A program made the position numbers and the translations under genes. From assembly GCA_951799425.1 (NCBI GenBank), contig OX637405.1:31541635-31605634 (forward strand): 64,000 nt of DNA. The letters are read 5' to 3'. This document shows positions 23,001-34,231 of this stretch, one piece after another (the stretch's first letter is position 1; every line of letters starts with the position of its first letter). Source of the DNA: Ilex aquifolium. Taxonomy: Eukaryota > Streptophyta > Magnoliopsida > Aquifoliales > Aquifoliaceae. A model generated the notes under the pieces. That model was not told where the DNA came from, did no database searches, and worked only from the letters and a program-made list of their open reading frames with translations.

Positions 23001-25400
23001 AAGTCTCTCAAATTCGAACTCCACCTCCAGCACCTTAGAGAAGCATTCGAGATTATGCGACAATACAGAATTAAGCTAAACCCAGCCAAGTGCGCTTTTG
23101 GGATCTTAGTAGGGAAATTTTTGGGCTTCATCGTCAATAGCAGGGGTATTGAGACAAACCCCGAGAAGGTGAAAGCCATTCTAGAAATGAAGTCCCCCAC
23201 CAACACTCGAGAGGTACAGTGCCTAACTGGGAGGATAGCGGCACTCGATCGGTTTGTTTCGCGCTCCAGTGATAAGTGTCAGTCATTCTTCAAGGTTTTG
23301 AAGGCAATTTTTCGGTGTTATAAGAAGTGCGAAGAGGCTTTCCAGACCCTCAAGTCCTACTTGGCGTCGCCACCGGTATTAGTGAGCCCCTAGAAATGAG
23401 AAATTTTAACCCTTTACCTTGTCGTGTCTGACTTTTTAGTTAGTGCCACCTTAGTAAAAGATAAAGAGAAAGTTCAACAGTCAATTTATTTTTGCAGTAA
23501 GGCCCTTAGGGGGGCCGAGGAACGTTATCCAAAAATGGAGAAACTCGTCCTAGCCCTCCTCGTGGCAGCTCGGAGACTGAGGCCATACTTACAGGCTCAT
23601 ACCATTGAAGTTCCTACAGACCAGCCGATGATGTAGGTCCTACACAAGCTGGAGGCCTCTAGAAGATTGGTGAAGTGGGCAATAGAACTTAGTGAATTTG
23701 ACATCAGATTCAAGGCAAGAACAGCCATCAAGGGGCAAGTCTTAGCCGATTTCCTCGTCGAGTTCACCTCGCCACCGGAAGATAATACAGAGAGCCTAAA
23801 CTGCATCTCAGACGTCCCGACCTGGAAGCTTTATATAGATGGTGCCTCAAATGCTTAGGGAAGTGGGGCTGGCCTGATCCTGATCCTGACCTCGCCCGAG
23901 GGGTACGACCTGGAGTACGCTTTGAAGTTTGATTTTCAAACGTCCAATAATGAGGCGGAGTATGAGGCCCTTATCGCAGGTTTAAACTTAGCATTGTCAA
24001 TAAATGCACAACAGATCGTGATTCACAACGACTCCCAATTAGTAATCAGGCAGGTCGAGGAGGAGTATGCCGCTAGAAACGACAAAATGACCCTTTACAT
24101 GATGAAGGTACGCAGCTTGTTGAGAAAGTTTATCGTGGCCGAGCTAATCCAGGTGTCTAAAGAGGCAAACGTCTGAGCTGATGCACTGGCCAAACTTGCC
24201 ACTACCGAGCACCAGGACTTACCAGGGAGGATCCCCGTCGAAATCTTATCCGAACCCAGCGTTCAGCCCGATGAGGATCAAGTTATGTCAGTCCATGAGA
24301 CTACCTCGTGGATGGACCCTATCATATCCTTCTTACAAGATGGAGTCCTCCCCGGCGACCCGAAGGAAGCGTTAAAGTTGAAATCCAAAGCAGCAAGATT
24401 CACACTCATTTAAGGTAATCTATACAAAAGAGGTTTCTCATTTTCACTAATAAAATGTGTGTCTGAGATGAAAGTAGATTACATTCTGAGAGAAATTCAC
24501 GAGGGCATAAGCAGAAAGCACATTGGCGCAAGAACTTTAACAAGCAAGACACTACGACAGGGATACTTTTGGCCCACTATGGCCAAAGACGCAAAGGAGA
24601 TGGTGAGGAGATGTCAAGCCTGTCAGATCCATGGCAATCTGCCACACTACCCACCAGAACAGCTCACACCCGTCGTCAGTCCCTGGCCTTTTCAACAATG
24701 GGGATTAGACATCCTCTGGCCCTTACCGAGTGGCGTTGGGCAGTGAAAGTTCGTCATAATTGCAATGGACTATTTCACAAAGTGGGCGAAAGCCGACCTA
24801 CTGGCTAAAATTACTGAGCAGAAGGTTAGAAACTTCGTCTGAAAATCGATAATTTGTCGTTTTGGCATCCCCAAGGCGCTGGTCTCGGACAATGAAAAAC
24901 AATTCGACAATCCAGCATTCACGGGCTTTTGTGCAGAATTGGGAATCAAAAACTATTTCTCAGCACCCGCACACCCACAATCCAATGGAAAAGTTGAAGT
25001 CATAATCAGAACAATCAAACTCGCGCTGAAGATAAGGCTGGAGGCGTCCAAGTCGCAAGGTCGGCTTGCCTTTAGCCAGGGCCGAACTCTTTGACCCCGA
25101 GCAAAACGAGATATCCTTGCTGGTCAATCTCGACCTCTTGGACGAAAGGAGAGATGAAGCGTTGCAACGAATATTTTCATATCAGAGAAGCACAGCCAGA
25201 TACTACAACAAACGGGTGAAAAGAAGATGTTTCCAGCCAGGCGACCTGGTACTGAAAAAGCTACTGCCAGCCAGAACTGGGAAAGGTCGTATATTGTGAA
25301 AAGGGTGGTCCGACCCGAAAATTATGAGCTACAGATGGAAGAAGGAAAAAACTTGCAACATTCTTGGAATACAGATCATCTGAAGCGGTATTACCAGTAG
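20027..25400 (+). pseudogene. gag-pol of Gypsy element 1 (multiply broken)
   Basis: Gag starts at ATG 20027 and shows the conserved EAFDGTKDP, HLKSYKNQM and LLSIKQ blocks. Stops break it at 20639-20641, 20840-20842 and after. A protease-like stretch (VLIDNGS, about 21870) precedes reverse transcriptase (about 22630-23390, YIDDMLVKS active site). Next come the Ty3-type RNase H (about 23400-23640), the archaeal-type RNase H (LYIDGAS and NNEAEYEAL, 23830-24190), and integrase with HHCC finger and core (24470-25100, VSDNEKQF and HPQSNGK). The frame ends LKRYYQ-stop at 25398-25400. At least ten stops or frameshifts make the polyprotein inactive. Many stops look like TGG-to-TGA or CAG-to-TAG transitions, as expected from cytosine methylation decay. 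Confidence 0.9.
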
Positions 25401-25499
25401 AGCTCAAATCCTTGTGATAAAGGGATGAAAATCCATTGTAAACTCTCATTTTTCAGAATCAATGAAATTTCTGTGAACCAAAAAGTTAGCACAGTCAAT

Positions 25500-26513
25500 T
25501 CCAGAAACGAGCTTTTCTGCTCGGACAAAGTCGGGAGCTCTTCAACCGTGCAGAACAACTAGGCTTTTCAGCCTAAGAGATTTTCAGCTCGGGAACGACT
25601 AGGCCTTTCAACTCGGGAGAAAGCTTTTCAGCTCAAGAATTCAGTTAAGCAGTTACAAAGTCATCATCACAAGCACAGATAAACGAAATTCGATTCATAT
25701 TCATAAAACTTTGAGATTAAAAACAAAAAGAAAAACCTCGATTTCCACCATTTGTTGGGAAATGGAAGCCCAGAAATCAAGTTCTTTACCTTCACCCTCT
25801 TGGCAAAATATAGAAAGCCCAAGAAAGGGGAAGATTTGAGCTGGAAAAGGGAGGCAAATTCTCGGATGGCTGGTTGAGAGTCATTTCCGCTCTTGAGCCA
25901 GTGGATGAGAAAGCTGACCAAAAGGCCCCAGCCACTCGGGGAAAACCGAGCCGGGCAAACATTGTAAAAAGTAAGGATGTCCCGAATAAAGGGATGAACG
26001 GGAAAACGAAATCCGAAACCCCAGCAGGGAGGGTTGAAGGGATCCAGATCAAACGAAAAGGAAGTAAGGAAAGAGAACGTACCTAGTCAAACGCTAAAAG
26101 CATAAGGGAACTGGGAGCAAGGAAACCCTAGATCGCCGAAGAGCTTGGAATAGGCGTCTCAGAAACCGAAGGATGAAAAAGAGCGCAAGGAGATAAGGAT
26201 TCAAAAGCACAAAATGGGAAAGGCGAAAGGACTTTCCCTCTTTCTATACATAGCATATAATTCGTGACAGACGTGGGACAGAACACGCAAAGAAAACCAT
26301 ACCAACAGACTCTCCTACAGGTGACACGTATGTCTCTCTTTGAGCATAACCGTCTCATCACAACCGACAAATTTTAACCCAGCACGACCTAAGGCAGCAC
26401 TGGCAATCAAGCACAACCGCCACTCAGGAAAACCATGCCAAATTCAGGAAAAGACGCTTTTAACCCCAGGTCAGAGCTGATGTCATTCTCGTGACCTAAG
26501 GTTGGGAGGCAAC
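25500..26513 (+). other. 3' untranslated region and polypurine tract of Gypsy element 1
   Basis: Imperfect repeats of TTTTCAGCTCGGGA type lie at 25510-25640. The purine-rich AAGGTTGGGAGG just before the 3' LTR (26500-26511) is the likely polypurine tract. No antisense gene is visible here. Confidence 0.5.
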
Positions 26514-27315
26514 TGATAATGATGGGATTTTGGGTATGGGCCGCCATCATCAAGAGCTCAATAAGTCCAAGAGGCCTCTCCGTGCACCATGGCTCAAATG
26601 GACTGCCAGCTTGTCCACGACGAGTGTAGAATGGACCGCGCCCAAAGAGAAGAGCCCAACAGTACCGGAAGGCTTAAAGTCCAGCTCAGTCCCAATCCAG
26701 CTCAGTTAGAGGTAATCTCGGGATAAATAAGCTCGGCCCAATGCCAATTCTGAAGCACCCCATCGAGCCACGTGTCCTGAGGACAGAGGGACCACTTCTA
26801 ACACCCATAACAAACACGTACTCTCTGCCACAGAGAATATCGGTGTGTATAACCGCTCAAGGACTGTGGATGCAGTAGGCGTCATATGATAGAGGTCACT
26901 ACAGGACAAAAGTAAAAAGGCCCACAAAATCAGCAGACATGCAGGAAACCCTAGAAGAATCACTTGTATAAATATGACACTATTACACTATAGAAGAGCA
27001 TCACTGTCTTCTTCATAGCATTCTAAGCCATCTACACAGACGAGTTTAAGTTATCAAAGCATTTTCCTTGTAAAGGCCCTGAGCCAGCAATACCATTGTA
27101 ATCACCTATTTCGAGTAATATACAACCCGCAGGTGCAAGAAACTCCCTTGCAGTGGACGTAACCTTAGTCATTCAGCTAAAGTGAACCACTTATACTATT
27201 TTCCGATTTTCTTCTCACTGCCTTATCCATTTCTAGTTCATATATTTACTCTGCGTCTTCTCTGAGCCTACTGGGCTCGGTTTTGGACTTGAGTTAATAT
27301 TTCTGAGCACCATCA
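26514..27315 (+). repeat. 3' LTR of Gypsy element 1
   Basis: It begins TGATAATGATGGG and ends GAGCACCATCA, and aligns along its full length with 19151-19955. Confidence 0.9.
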
Positions 27316-27320
27316 AGTGG

Positions 27321-27870
27321 AATCCATCAACTTGTTTACATAGTGAATGTCTTCTACTTATTGCAATATCACGTATGAAAATTCATCATCGGTAGGAAAA
27401 ATATGTGAAAAGTGTCTCAATATATACCGAGCTTACTAATTTAAGCTTCTAAATAGGTTTGAATTCTAAATATGTAAATTGAGTCTGCCTGTGTTTGATT
27501 TTCCGTTATCTCCGCACAAATGGCATGAATCGCTGCAAGAAACTCAACATATACACATGGAGATTCAAGAAGAAGAGAAGAAGATCAAGAGTAAAACGAG
27601 AATGTGAATGGAGATTCAAGATGAAGAGAAGAAGATCAAGAATAAAAGGATGATGTAAAATGGACATTAAGACGATTTACATTCATACTGAAATTGAACT
27701 TGCTTATTACTCTTTTTGGGACCAACACCAACCATTACCATACATTTCAATTGCTAGTTGTGGTAGTTGAAGTTACTACCATACAAGATAACTAGGAAAA
27801 CCCTCCATCATAGAGCAACAAGCTCCAACATCAAGCTAAAGAAAAGATAAACAAGATTATATGGAGAATT
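27321..27870. other. Intergenic downstream of the DUF688 gene
   Basis: It contains a direct repeat: GGAGATTCAAGA(A/T)GAAGAG units at 27559 and 27609, about 50 bp apart, each followed by AAGATCAAGA. No gene is present; it probably holds the 3' UTR of the minus-strand gene. Confidence 0.5.
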
Positions 27871-27871
27871 G

Positions 27872-28537
27872 CTAAGCTGTAGCGTATCCAGATCCACGGC
27901 CGACCATCGACAGCAAGGCTTTCTTCATGATCACAACCGAATAGCGTCCTCGAAGCCCACCATTCCTGTCCTTCCCAATGCCAAAACACGACCTTGAACT
28001 ATCCGATCCCGCCAACGCTTCATCACATATCATACCATCAAATGATGATGAGCTGGGAGTCGAATTTCGCCTCCGTCTAATGAAGCTGGAACGTGTGATT
28101 GGAACAGACATCGCTGAATGTGATGATGACCACGATGAAGATGATAAAAATGATGATGAAGATGGTGATTGTGGCACATGGGCTTTCTTCAGATTGATCC
28201 TTCGGAATAAAGTGTGGAAAATTTTAGATCTCGAGTCCTTGTCTACTGTTTTCTTGTTTCCATTGTTGAAATAGTAGGATGGAGGTGGCGTGAGGGGAGG
28301 GAGAGAGGTGTCACAAAATGTATGTTTTGGGGTACCAGGCTGAGACTCCCACATGAATGGGACTGCACCGGAGACACCTCCATAGTAGACTCTGAAAGAA
28401 GGGTTGGCCATGGAACTGTCCTTAGACACAAGCTTAGAGAAGAACTTGCCATCTTGCTTGATTTGCAGGGACTTCCGGTTCCGGTGAAGATCAGGGCTAC
28501 TACTACTGAGCATATTAGGTTGATGGGGACTGACCAA
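27872..28537 (-). CDS. DUF688-family protein, function unknown
   Basis: This is an uninterrupted 221-aa frame. It carries the hallmark of the plant DUF688 family, AVPFMWESQPGTPKH (about residues 58-72), then the proline-rich LPPLTPPPSYYF. Earlier it has RKSLQIKQDGKFFSKL and SSMANPSFRVYYGG. The middle is serine-rich (about residues 120-165) and the protein ends with basic RRRR and MKKALLSM stretches. There is no signal peptide or membrane segment. Family members are small plant-specific proteins, often predicted nuclear or cytosolic, with no established biochemical role. The ATG at 28537 is the first in frame after a TATA box about 100 bp upstream. Overlapping plus-strand frames are shadows. 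Confidence 0.85.
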   Translation of the reverse strand: MVSPHQPNMLSSSSPDLHRNRKSLQIKQDGKFFSKLVSKDSSMANPSFRVYYGGVSGAVPFMWESQPGTPKHTFCDTSLPPLTPPPSYYFNNGNKKTVDKDSRSKIFHTLFRRINLKKAHVPQSPSSSSFLSSSSWSSSHSAMSVPITRSSFIRRRRNSTPSSSSFDGMICDEALAGSDSSRSCFGIGKDRNGGLRGRYSVVIMKKALLSMVGRGSGYATA

Positions 28538-28635
28538 CCAAGAAGGAAATGAAGAAGGAGAAGAAGAGAGGAGAGAGATAGCTAAGCTGGTATGTTTTCG
28601 ATTAAAAATGGCAAACTGAAGTCATATGAATAAAA

Positions 28636-28645
28636 TATATATATA
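28636..28645 (-). promoter_or_regulatory. TATA box of the DUF688 gene
   Basis: TATATATATA on the minus strand lies about 100 bp upstream of the start codon. Confidence 0.5.
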
Positions 28646-28649
28646 GCAC

Positions 28650-29214
28650 ATGCAGTTTGTCTAATGACATTAAGATTTGTGTCAATATGGTATCCCACAC
28701 TAGAGCTTTAATGACAATAACTAGCTTGATTAATATGTAAGTCATTTTGACCATTTATTGTGCTCAGTGACGGTTTGGAAAAATCTAGAATCTGTTTACT
28801 CATACTGTAGTCTGCCTATAAATCCTCCACCAGATCTTGAAGCAAAAGATCACTCTGGGCGATCCCACTAAAAAGGCCAAGTTTAACCCTTTGGTTAAAA
28901 AGGGTACTATTGTAACTTCATCAAACTTGATTGTAACTCTAACACTATATAGCAATTTTCTAGGACGGTCTCTCTCTCTCTCTCTATACTTTACTTCGTT
29001 TCATAGTAGATTTTGTGCGGTTCTATACATAAATGTGTGTTTAATTTTGTTATGCGATTGTTGTTACTTTTTCTCACTTTATCATTTTACCATGGTAACT
29101 CGTGTCTGAAGGCACGATGCAATGTGAATGGTTTTAAGAAAAATGTTAGTAGCCATTAGATTAATCTATTTGAGATCATCGAATAAACTTATTGAAGTCT
29201 GGCATGTTTTATAT
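28650..29214. other. Intergenic, nothing recognised
   Basis: A (CT)n run at 28971-28985 is the only distinct feature. The long plus-strand frame across it has no recognisable domain. Confidence 0.4.
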
Positions 29215-29223
29215 TATAAATTA

Positions 29224-30437
29224 GGGAGAATTACACCCACACCCCTTGAGGTTTGTCACTTAATCATTCAGACCCCTTGATATTTAAAATATTACACACA
29301 GACCCCTTGAAGTTTGTACGCGCGTAACACTTAGACTCCTGCTATAAATATATCCGTTAATAAATTACACCCAAACCCCCTAAAGTTTGTAAATATATAT
29401 TACTTAGACCTCTTAAGTTTAAAATGTTATACTTAGACCAAAAATATTTTTTTTTTGGTCCAGCCTACCGGTATCCGAACCCACTGGGCCGACTAATCCG
29501 GTATCGGAGCGGGTCCTGGGGTTAAGGTTTTAAACTCCTCCCAACGGGCTTGCGGGGGATCGAACCGTAGTCCTCCCTACCAAAGTCTAGCCACTGGCAC
29601 CACTAGACCAAGACACCGTTGGTAGACCAAAAATATTTCAATCAAAGATAAAATATCAAATATTTTAAAGTTTACAATTAAAATTCATGTTTTATTGTAT
29701 CTTTTATTGAAATAAAATCAAAAATAAAAATTCAATTTTTTCTTAAAAAATCATAATTAGTATACAATTATATTGTCTATTAGAATTTAATTTGGTCGTT
29801 TAAACGACCAAATTAAAATACTAAACTACCCCAATTAAAGCTAAAAGTTATTGTGTCCATTACAGCTTGATCCCTTGTTTAATTTTTTAGTTTTATTATA
29901 ATAGATAGTATAATTATATACTAACTATGAATTTTTTTTTTTAAATTAAATTTTTATTTTTGATTTTATTTCAATAAATGACATAATATAACATGAATTT
30001 TGGATATAAAATTTATGTTCTATTATGAATGACTTAGACCCCTTGTTTGATTTTTTATTTTTATTCCAATAGATAGTATAATTGTATACTAATCACGATT
30101 TTTTAAGAAAACATTAAATTTTTATTTTTATTTTTATTTCAATAAATGATACAATAGAACATGAATTTTGATTGTAAAATTAAAAATATTTGATATTCTA
30201 TCTTTGATTAGAGTATTTTTGGTCTAAGTATAATATTTTAAATTTAAGGGATCTAAGTATTATATACCTACAAACTTCAAGGGAGTCTAAGTGTAATTTA
30301 TTAACGGATATATTTACAGCAGGGGTCTAAGTGTTACGCGCGAACAAACTTCAAGGGGTCTGTGTGTAATATTTCAAATATCAGCGGGTCTAAATGATTA
30401 AGTGACAAACCTTAGGGGGTCTGAATGTAATTCTCTC
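29224..30437. mobile_element. Non-autonomous Mutator-like element with long terminal inverted repeats
   Basis: GGGAGAATTACA at the left and GAGAGAATTACA (reverse complement of the right end) start inverted repeats of over 200 bp. These contain CTTAATCATTCAGACC-type blocks with internal near-repeats. The 9-bp duplication TATAAATTA is perfect on both sides (29215-29223, 30438-30446), the Mutator signature. The interior is AT-rich, itself partly palindromic, and has no transposase. A SINE interrupts the left arm. Net of the SINE, the element is about 1.02 kb. Confidence 0.85.
29450..29622 (-). mobile_element. tRNA-derived SINE inside the MULE arm
   Basis: On the minus strand it has box A-like TGGTCTAGTGGTGCCAG and box B GGTTCGATCCC about 45 bp apart, then a short body and a T-run (A-tail on the sense strand) at 29450-29456. 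The perfect direct repeat TAGACCAAAAATATTT (29434-29449 and 29623-29638) is its target duplication. The opposite MULE arm has the uninterrupted site. Family unknown. Confidence 0.85.
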
Positions 30438-30446
30438 TATAAATTA

Positions 30447-31369
30447 TCATGACATAGTAGATCGTTAATTATGAAAGTTACCCATAACACGTTATACACA
30501 TATTTTGCATCCGAATCTTTATATGTGAAGCATTGGTGTTGGTATATGATATAATATAGCGCTGTGGTTAAGGGCTACCTCGCAATGGCATGCAGGTTCC
30601 AAGAATTTACATCACATGTGATGTACGAAGGTCCGGAATAGCATGGATGGCGCTCTGAACAACCAGATCTGGTGTCCATGGGAGTCACTATTATTTATGG
30701 AGGTCCTTATGGTTGGATCTGAACCAATTAATGAGTGACAAGGGTCACCCAGTGGTCCTCAACACCATGTGGTTGGCTGTGGTAAGGTAATACTTAAATG
30801 TATGTATCTGTGCTGGTGAGTGGGAGAGAGAAGTTGAATTGAGTCGTAAGCTGTAATAGGAGTTAACTCAATGCACCTGAAAAACGAGTTGATATAACTT
30901 CATTGTCCAAATTTGATCATAAAATGGAGATTTTTCAAAAGCAAAGTGTGTGATTGTTATATAGTGTTCAGACTTGTACCGACTATTCTTTCGATTTTAG
31001 TGGCTAGTCACCGTAGCATGAGTTAGATTAAGACATGAGTTAGATTATAGGTGAGTACCAAAAGTTAAACTCAACCACTAAACTACCCGTAAATATTTCA
31101 AAAGTGTGTGATTCATGTCTCAAATATTTATATATAATGATGAAACTTGAAAATATCAGCGGTAGAAGCTCCATGGGCCATGGGTCGTGAGCTCAATAAG
31201 AACTGGAGTGGTCCATAGATCACCTCTCTTTCGGGTATTAATTAAGTTAGCTAAATTATCTTCTAGCAAATTGGAGGTATTCGGGTGCAATATTTGGGTT
31301 TCAGTCATAAGAACAATCATATATATATTCTGACACCACATGGCCATGATGGTCAGTGGTAGAAGTCGT
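30447..31369. other. Intergenic with a possible second SINE
   Basis: 30555-30790 may be a SINE (separate entry). A block at 30965-31040 (CTTGTACCGA, TAGTCACCG, GATTAAGACATGAG) recurs inverted at 57175-57262. No gene was found. Confidence 0.4.
30555..30790 (+). repeat. Possible tRNA-derived SINE
   Basis: TAGCGCTGTGGTTAAGGGC resembles a polymerase III box A, and GGTTCCAAGAA, about 35 bp later, a worn box B. A GC-rich body follows. No A-tail or target duplication was identified, so this is tentative. Confidence 0.35.
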
Positions 31370-34222
31370 CGAAATGAACAGCTGTAGAATATCCACATAT
31401 ATTTGTTTGGCAAATATCCATTTATAAGTTGGTACTTTTTCATGCTTAGACATGAATTTGCAATGTTATTCTTCACGAAATAGATCCTATGGGTTTGTTT
31501 GCTTAATAAGAAAATGGTGGAAAATGGGAGAAAGAAAAAAAAAGAAAAAAAATTGGCATTTGCTAAGGAGGAATCAACGGCTTCTCAGGGAAAAAAAGAA
31601 TTTCCCACATGATTAGATTTTTTTTTTGCAATTAAGGCTTTCTATTTTCGTACAAAATCTGCACAAAATTTTTTTTTTTTTCCATGAAACTTGCTATATG
31701 TTTTGTTGTTTACCACTCTGCCCCTATTTTAGTACACCACAATTCCTTCCGGTACTTATCTTCTTAGCCGACTAATCAAAGAAGTTTACCTCTTTCATTT
31801 TTGCACATCTTCTCAACCGATTGATCAAGTAAATTTTTCTTTCATCTCTCACTTTCTATCATTTTAATTATCTATCATTATTTTTTTTTAATCAAGTGGA
31901 CCCTATGGAAAAAGTTGGTGATTCATCTTTACACAATATGTTAAACTACTTGATATAAAATTAATGGGTATAATTTTGTTTTGGTGGGATTTGTTTCATA
32001 AATAAATCGACATAAAATTAATTAAATATAATGCAGAATGCGCAAAACATGACTCTAATTTATACTTAGTCATTACTAATCCTAACAATAGGCATGACTA
32101 ATGAATGTTCGAGTAAGAGGCCATGAATGATGCATACTTCTTATATATTCGCCTATACTTTAGTCTTGAATAATCTATCTCCCAACAAGTATCATGTCAC
32201 ATTTATATATACTCCTCAATATCTTCAAAGTCTTGAGTTCTTTGTAAAATGTGATAATTATCTAATTATAATCTTTCACATGCAGGCGTCAGCAACAAAT
32301 CCTAACAAAAAGCCTTCGACTTCCTATTTAACTTGTGAGGTATTCAGTACTCCAGTGGGCAGACACCATCATGAAATTCACCATCAATGGGTCCTTCTGC
32401 TTGTAGCAGTGAGACCCTTCAATTCTTGTATGGCAAAGAAGGTTGAAGACAATGGCCACACTCATTGAGTGGCATCACCCATCAATTTCTTTTATTTTTC
32501 TAGAGTGTTCTTAATAGATACAGATCTTTTGAATTTAATTTATTTCTCCCAATACAATTAATTCGTATAAGTCTTACGATCATTCAATAGAATCCAATGA
32601 GTTTGCAATTAATTATTGAACTTAATTAAAGTTCAGAGGATCTAAATACGTCATGGATTCAATCACAATTTAATTAATTGTGATTGGGTGATTATACAAG
32701 GTGAATTGAAATCCAACATGAGCTTGTTTGGTTCCTCATTCTATTTTTTTGTCATTTTATTGTTACCCTATTTAATTCCACGAAATAAAAATGCAAAGTT
32801 AACTAAATAGAAAAGGGAGTGTATGTGCAACCCTTACTCACATAATTCTTTATAATAGTCAACGCTTCGCACGTAAATTCATGCTTTAAGAGTAAATTTT
32901 CTGTAAATTCGCTCTCTTATTATTTAAATTTTTATTTGAAAAGTATTGACTCATACATAAATATACATATCAAATTAGAATAATATTTGTAACCCATAAT
33001 TGCTATTTCATGACCTTATAATCAATACATATTTAAAAATATTAAATAGCTTCTCATGTAGTTGTGCATGAAATTTAATTTTTATTAACTTTTATGGGTT
33101 AATATTTATCTTGATGCATATAATATGACTCTTTCAAGTTATTCCCGCTCTTAAATATTTTTAAGGGATTTTTGTAGGTCGATACACAATATATGACTTA
33201 ATTGTTTTAAAAAAATTCGAGTAAAACTATTTGTAGAGAGGTCTTTTTTATTTGTGAATGTCAAACATATCAACGCGTAAATTCTAAGCGGCACGATCTT
33301 GTGGGTTTGGAAACAACCGAAATTCAACCAGCATTTCCATAAAATCCAGCCACTAAGATATCGCGTAAAACATGGTGTTTGAAATTCAAACAAAAATTGT
33401 CATAAAATCCATGAGATTTCAACCAAATCAAAAACACAAACAATTGCAAATTGTGAGAACAGTGTAATAACACAATTAACACTTTTAAATGTGTAATTAC
33501 ATTTCTTGATTCCTACACAAACTAAATATTATGCTTGACACGGTGTGACAACCATAATGTGACATCACATAATGCTTTTTAAGAACATGACAGTGTTACA
33601 CAATGTAACAAGAGACATTGAAGCAGCAAAAGAACACCAGACATAAAGTAGAAGAAGAAAATATACGTTTAAAATTTCAATATTCTGATATATTAAAATA
33701 GGAAACCGTTGATATAATAAAATAAATCCCATGAGAAATAGAACTATCAAACTAAACAGTCCATAAATTATATAAAAAAAAAGATATTTCTATTAAAATA
33801 AGAAACCATTGATATAATAAAACAAATCCCATGAAAAAAGGAACTGCAAAATTAAATCGTTCATAAATTATAGGTATTTCAATAAATAAATAAAATTTAA
33901 AAGTTGTCATTGTGTATTTAGACACAATACATTTTCAACTAATAGTACTTATCTACAAAACATTTTCAACAAGGTATTTTTCCACAAATATACACATTTA
34001 TGTGGTACCTAGCGACAATTTTTTGTATTTTTAAATTTTATCACTTTTGTACTCCCGCTGGGCTAGCCTTTGCAATTTACAGTAAGCAAGCTAGAAATGT
34101 TTTTCAATTAATCCAATGAAAGAAAGTGATGCAGTGAAGCGAGTACAAAGAAAGTTATAAGGAACGAAAAAGGATGATGAAAATAAATCGTCGATTTATG
34201 CACAAATACCAATTTAAAATCC
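31370..34222 (+). repeat. Tandem duplication, copy A (2.85 kb)
   Basis: From AACAGCTGTAGAATATCC onward this segment matches 34232-36683 and then 54646-55237 in the same order. Small differences include a 24-bp stretch present only here (near 31950) and about 90 bp missing relative to copy B (near 33450). It contains no convincing gene. The short frame at 32127-32468 is not conserved in copy B. It also supplies the uninterrupted version of the site where the Copia and Gypsy elements entered copy B (GAAACCGTTGATATAATAAA at about 33704). Confidence 0.85.
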
Positions 34223-34231
34223 GAAAGGGTG

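Larger units (their letters stand above)
19151..27315 (+). mobile_element. Ty3/Gypsy retrotransposon, Tat lineage (dead), 8,165 bp
   Basis: Two LTRs (19151-19955 and 26514-27315) flank a degraded gag-pol in + orientation. The 5-bp duplication AGTGG (19146-19150 and 27316-27320) bounds the element. The LTRs differ at roughly 57 of about 800 positions by eye, near 93% identity, so it is not a recent insertion. The Tat assignment rests on a second, archaeal-type RNase H before the integrase and on a PBS of the same type as the element at 43680-54645. It has no antisense accessory gene. Confidence 0.9.

Noticed and set aside
28214-28552. 112-aa plus-strand frame opposite the DUF688 gene
   Set aside because: Shadow of the minus-strand coding region, which carries the family motif.
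29560-29622. Possible tRNA gene on the minus strand
   Set aside because: Box A and box B are present, but the sequence cannot form a full cloverleaf and is flanked by a SINE-type target duplication and A-tail.
32127-32468. 113-aa plus-strand frame in tandem copy A
   Set aside because: The corresponding part of copy B (near 35100) is broken by stops and indels, and no domain is recognisable.
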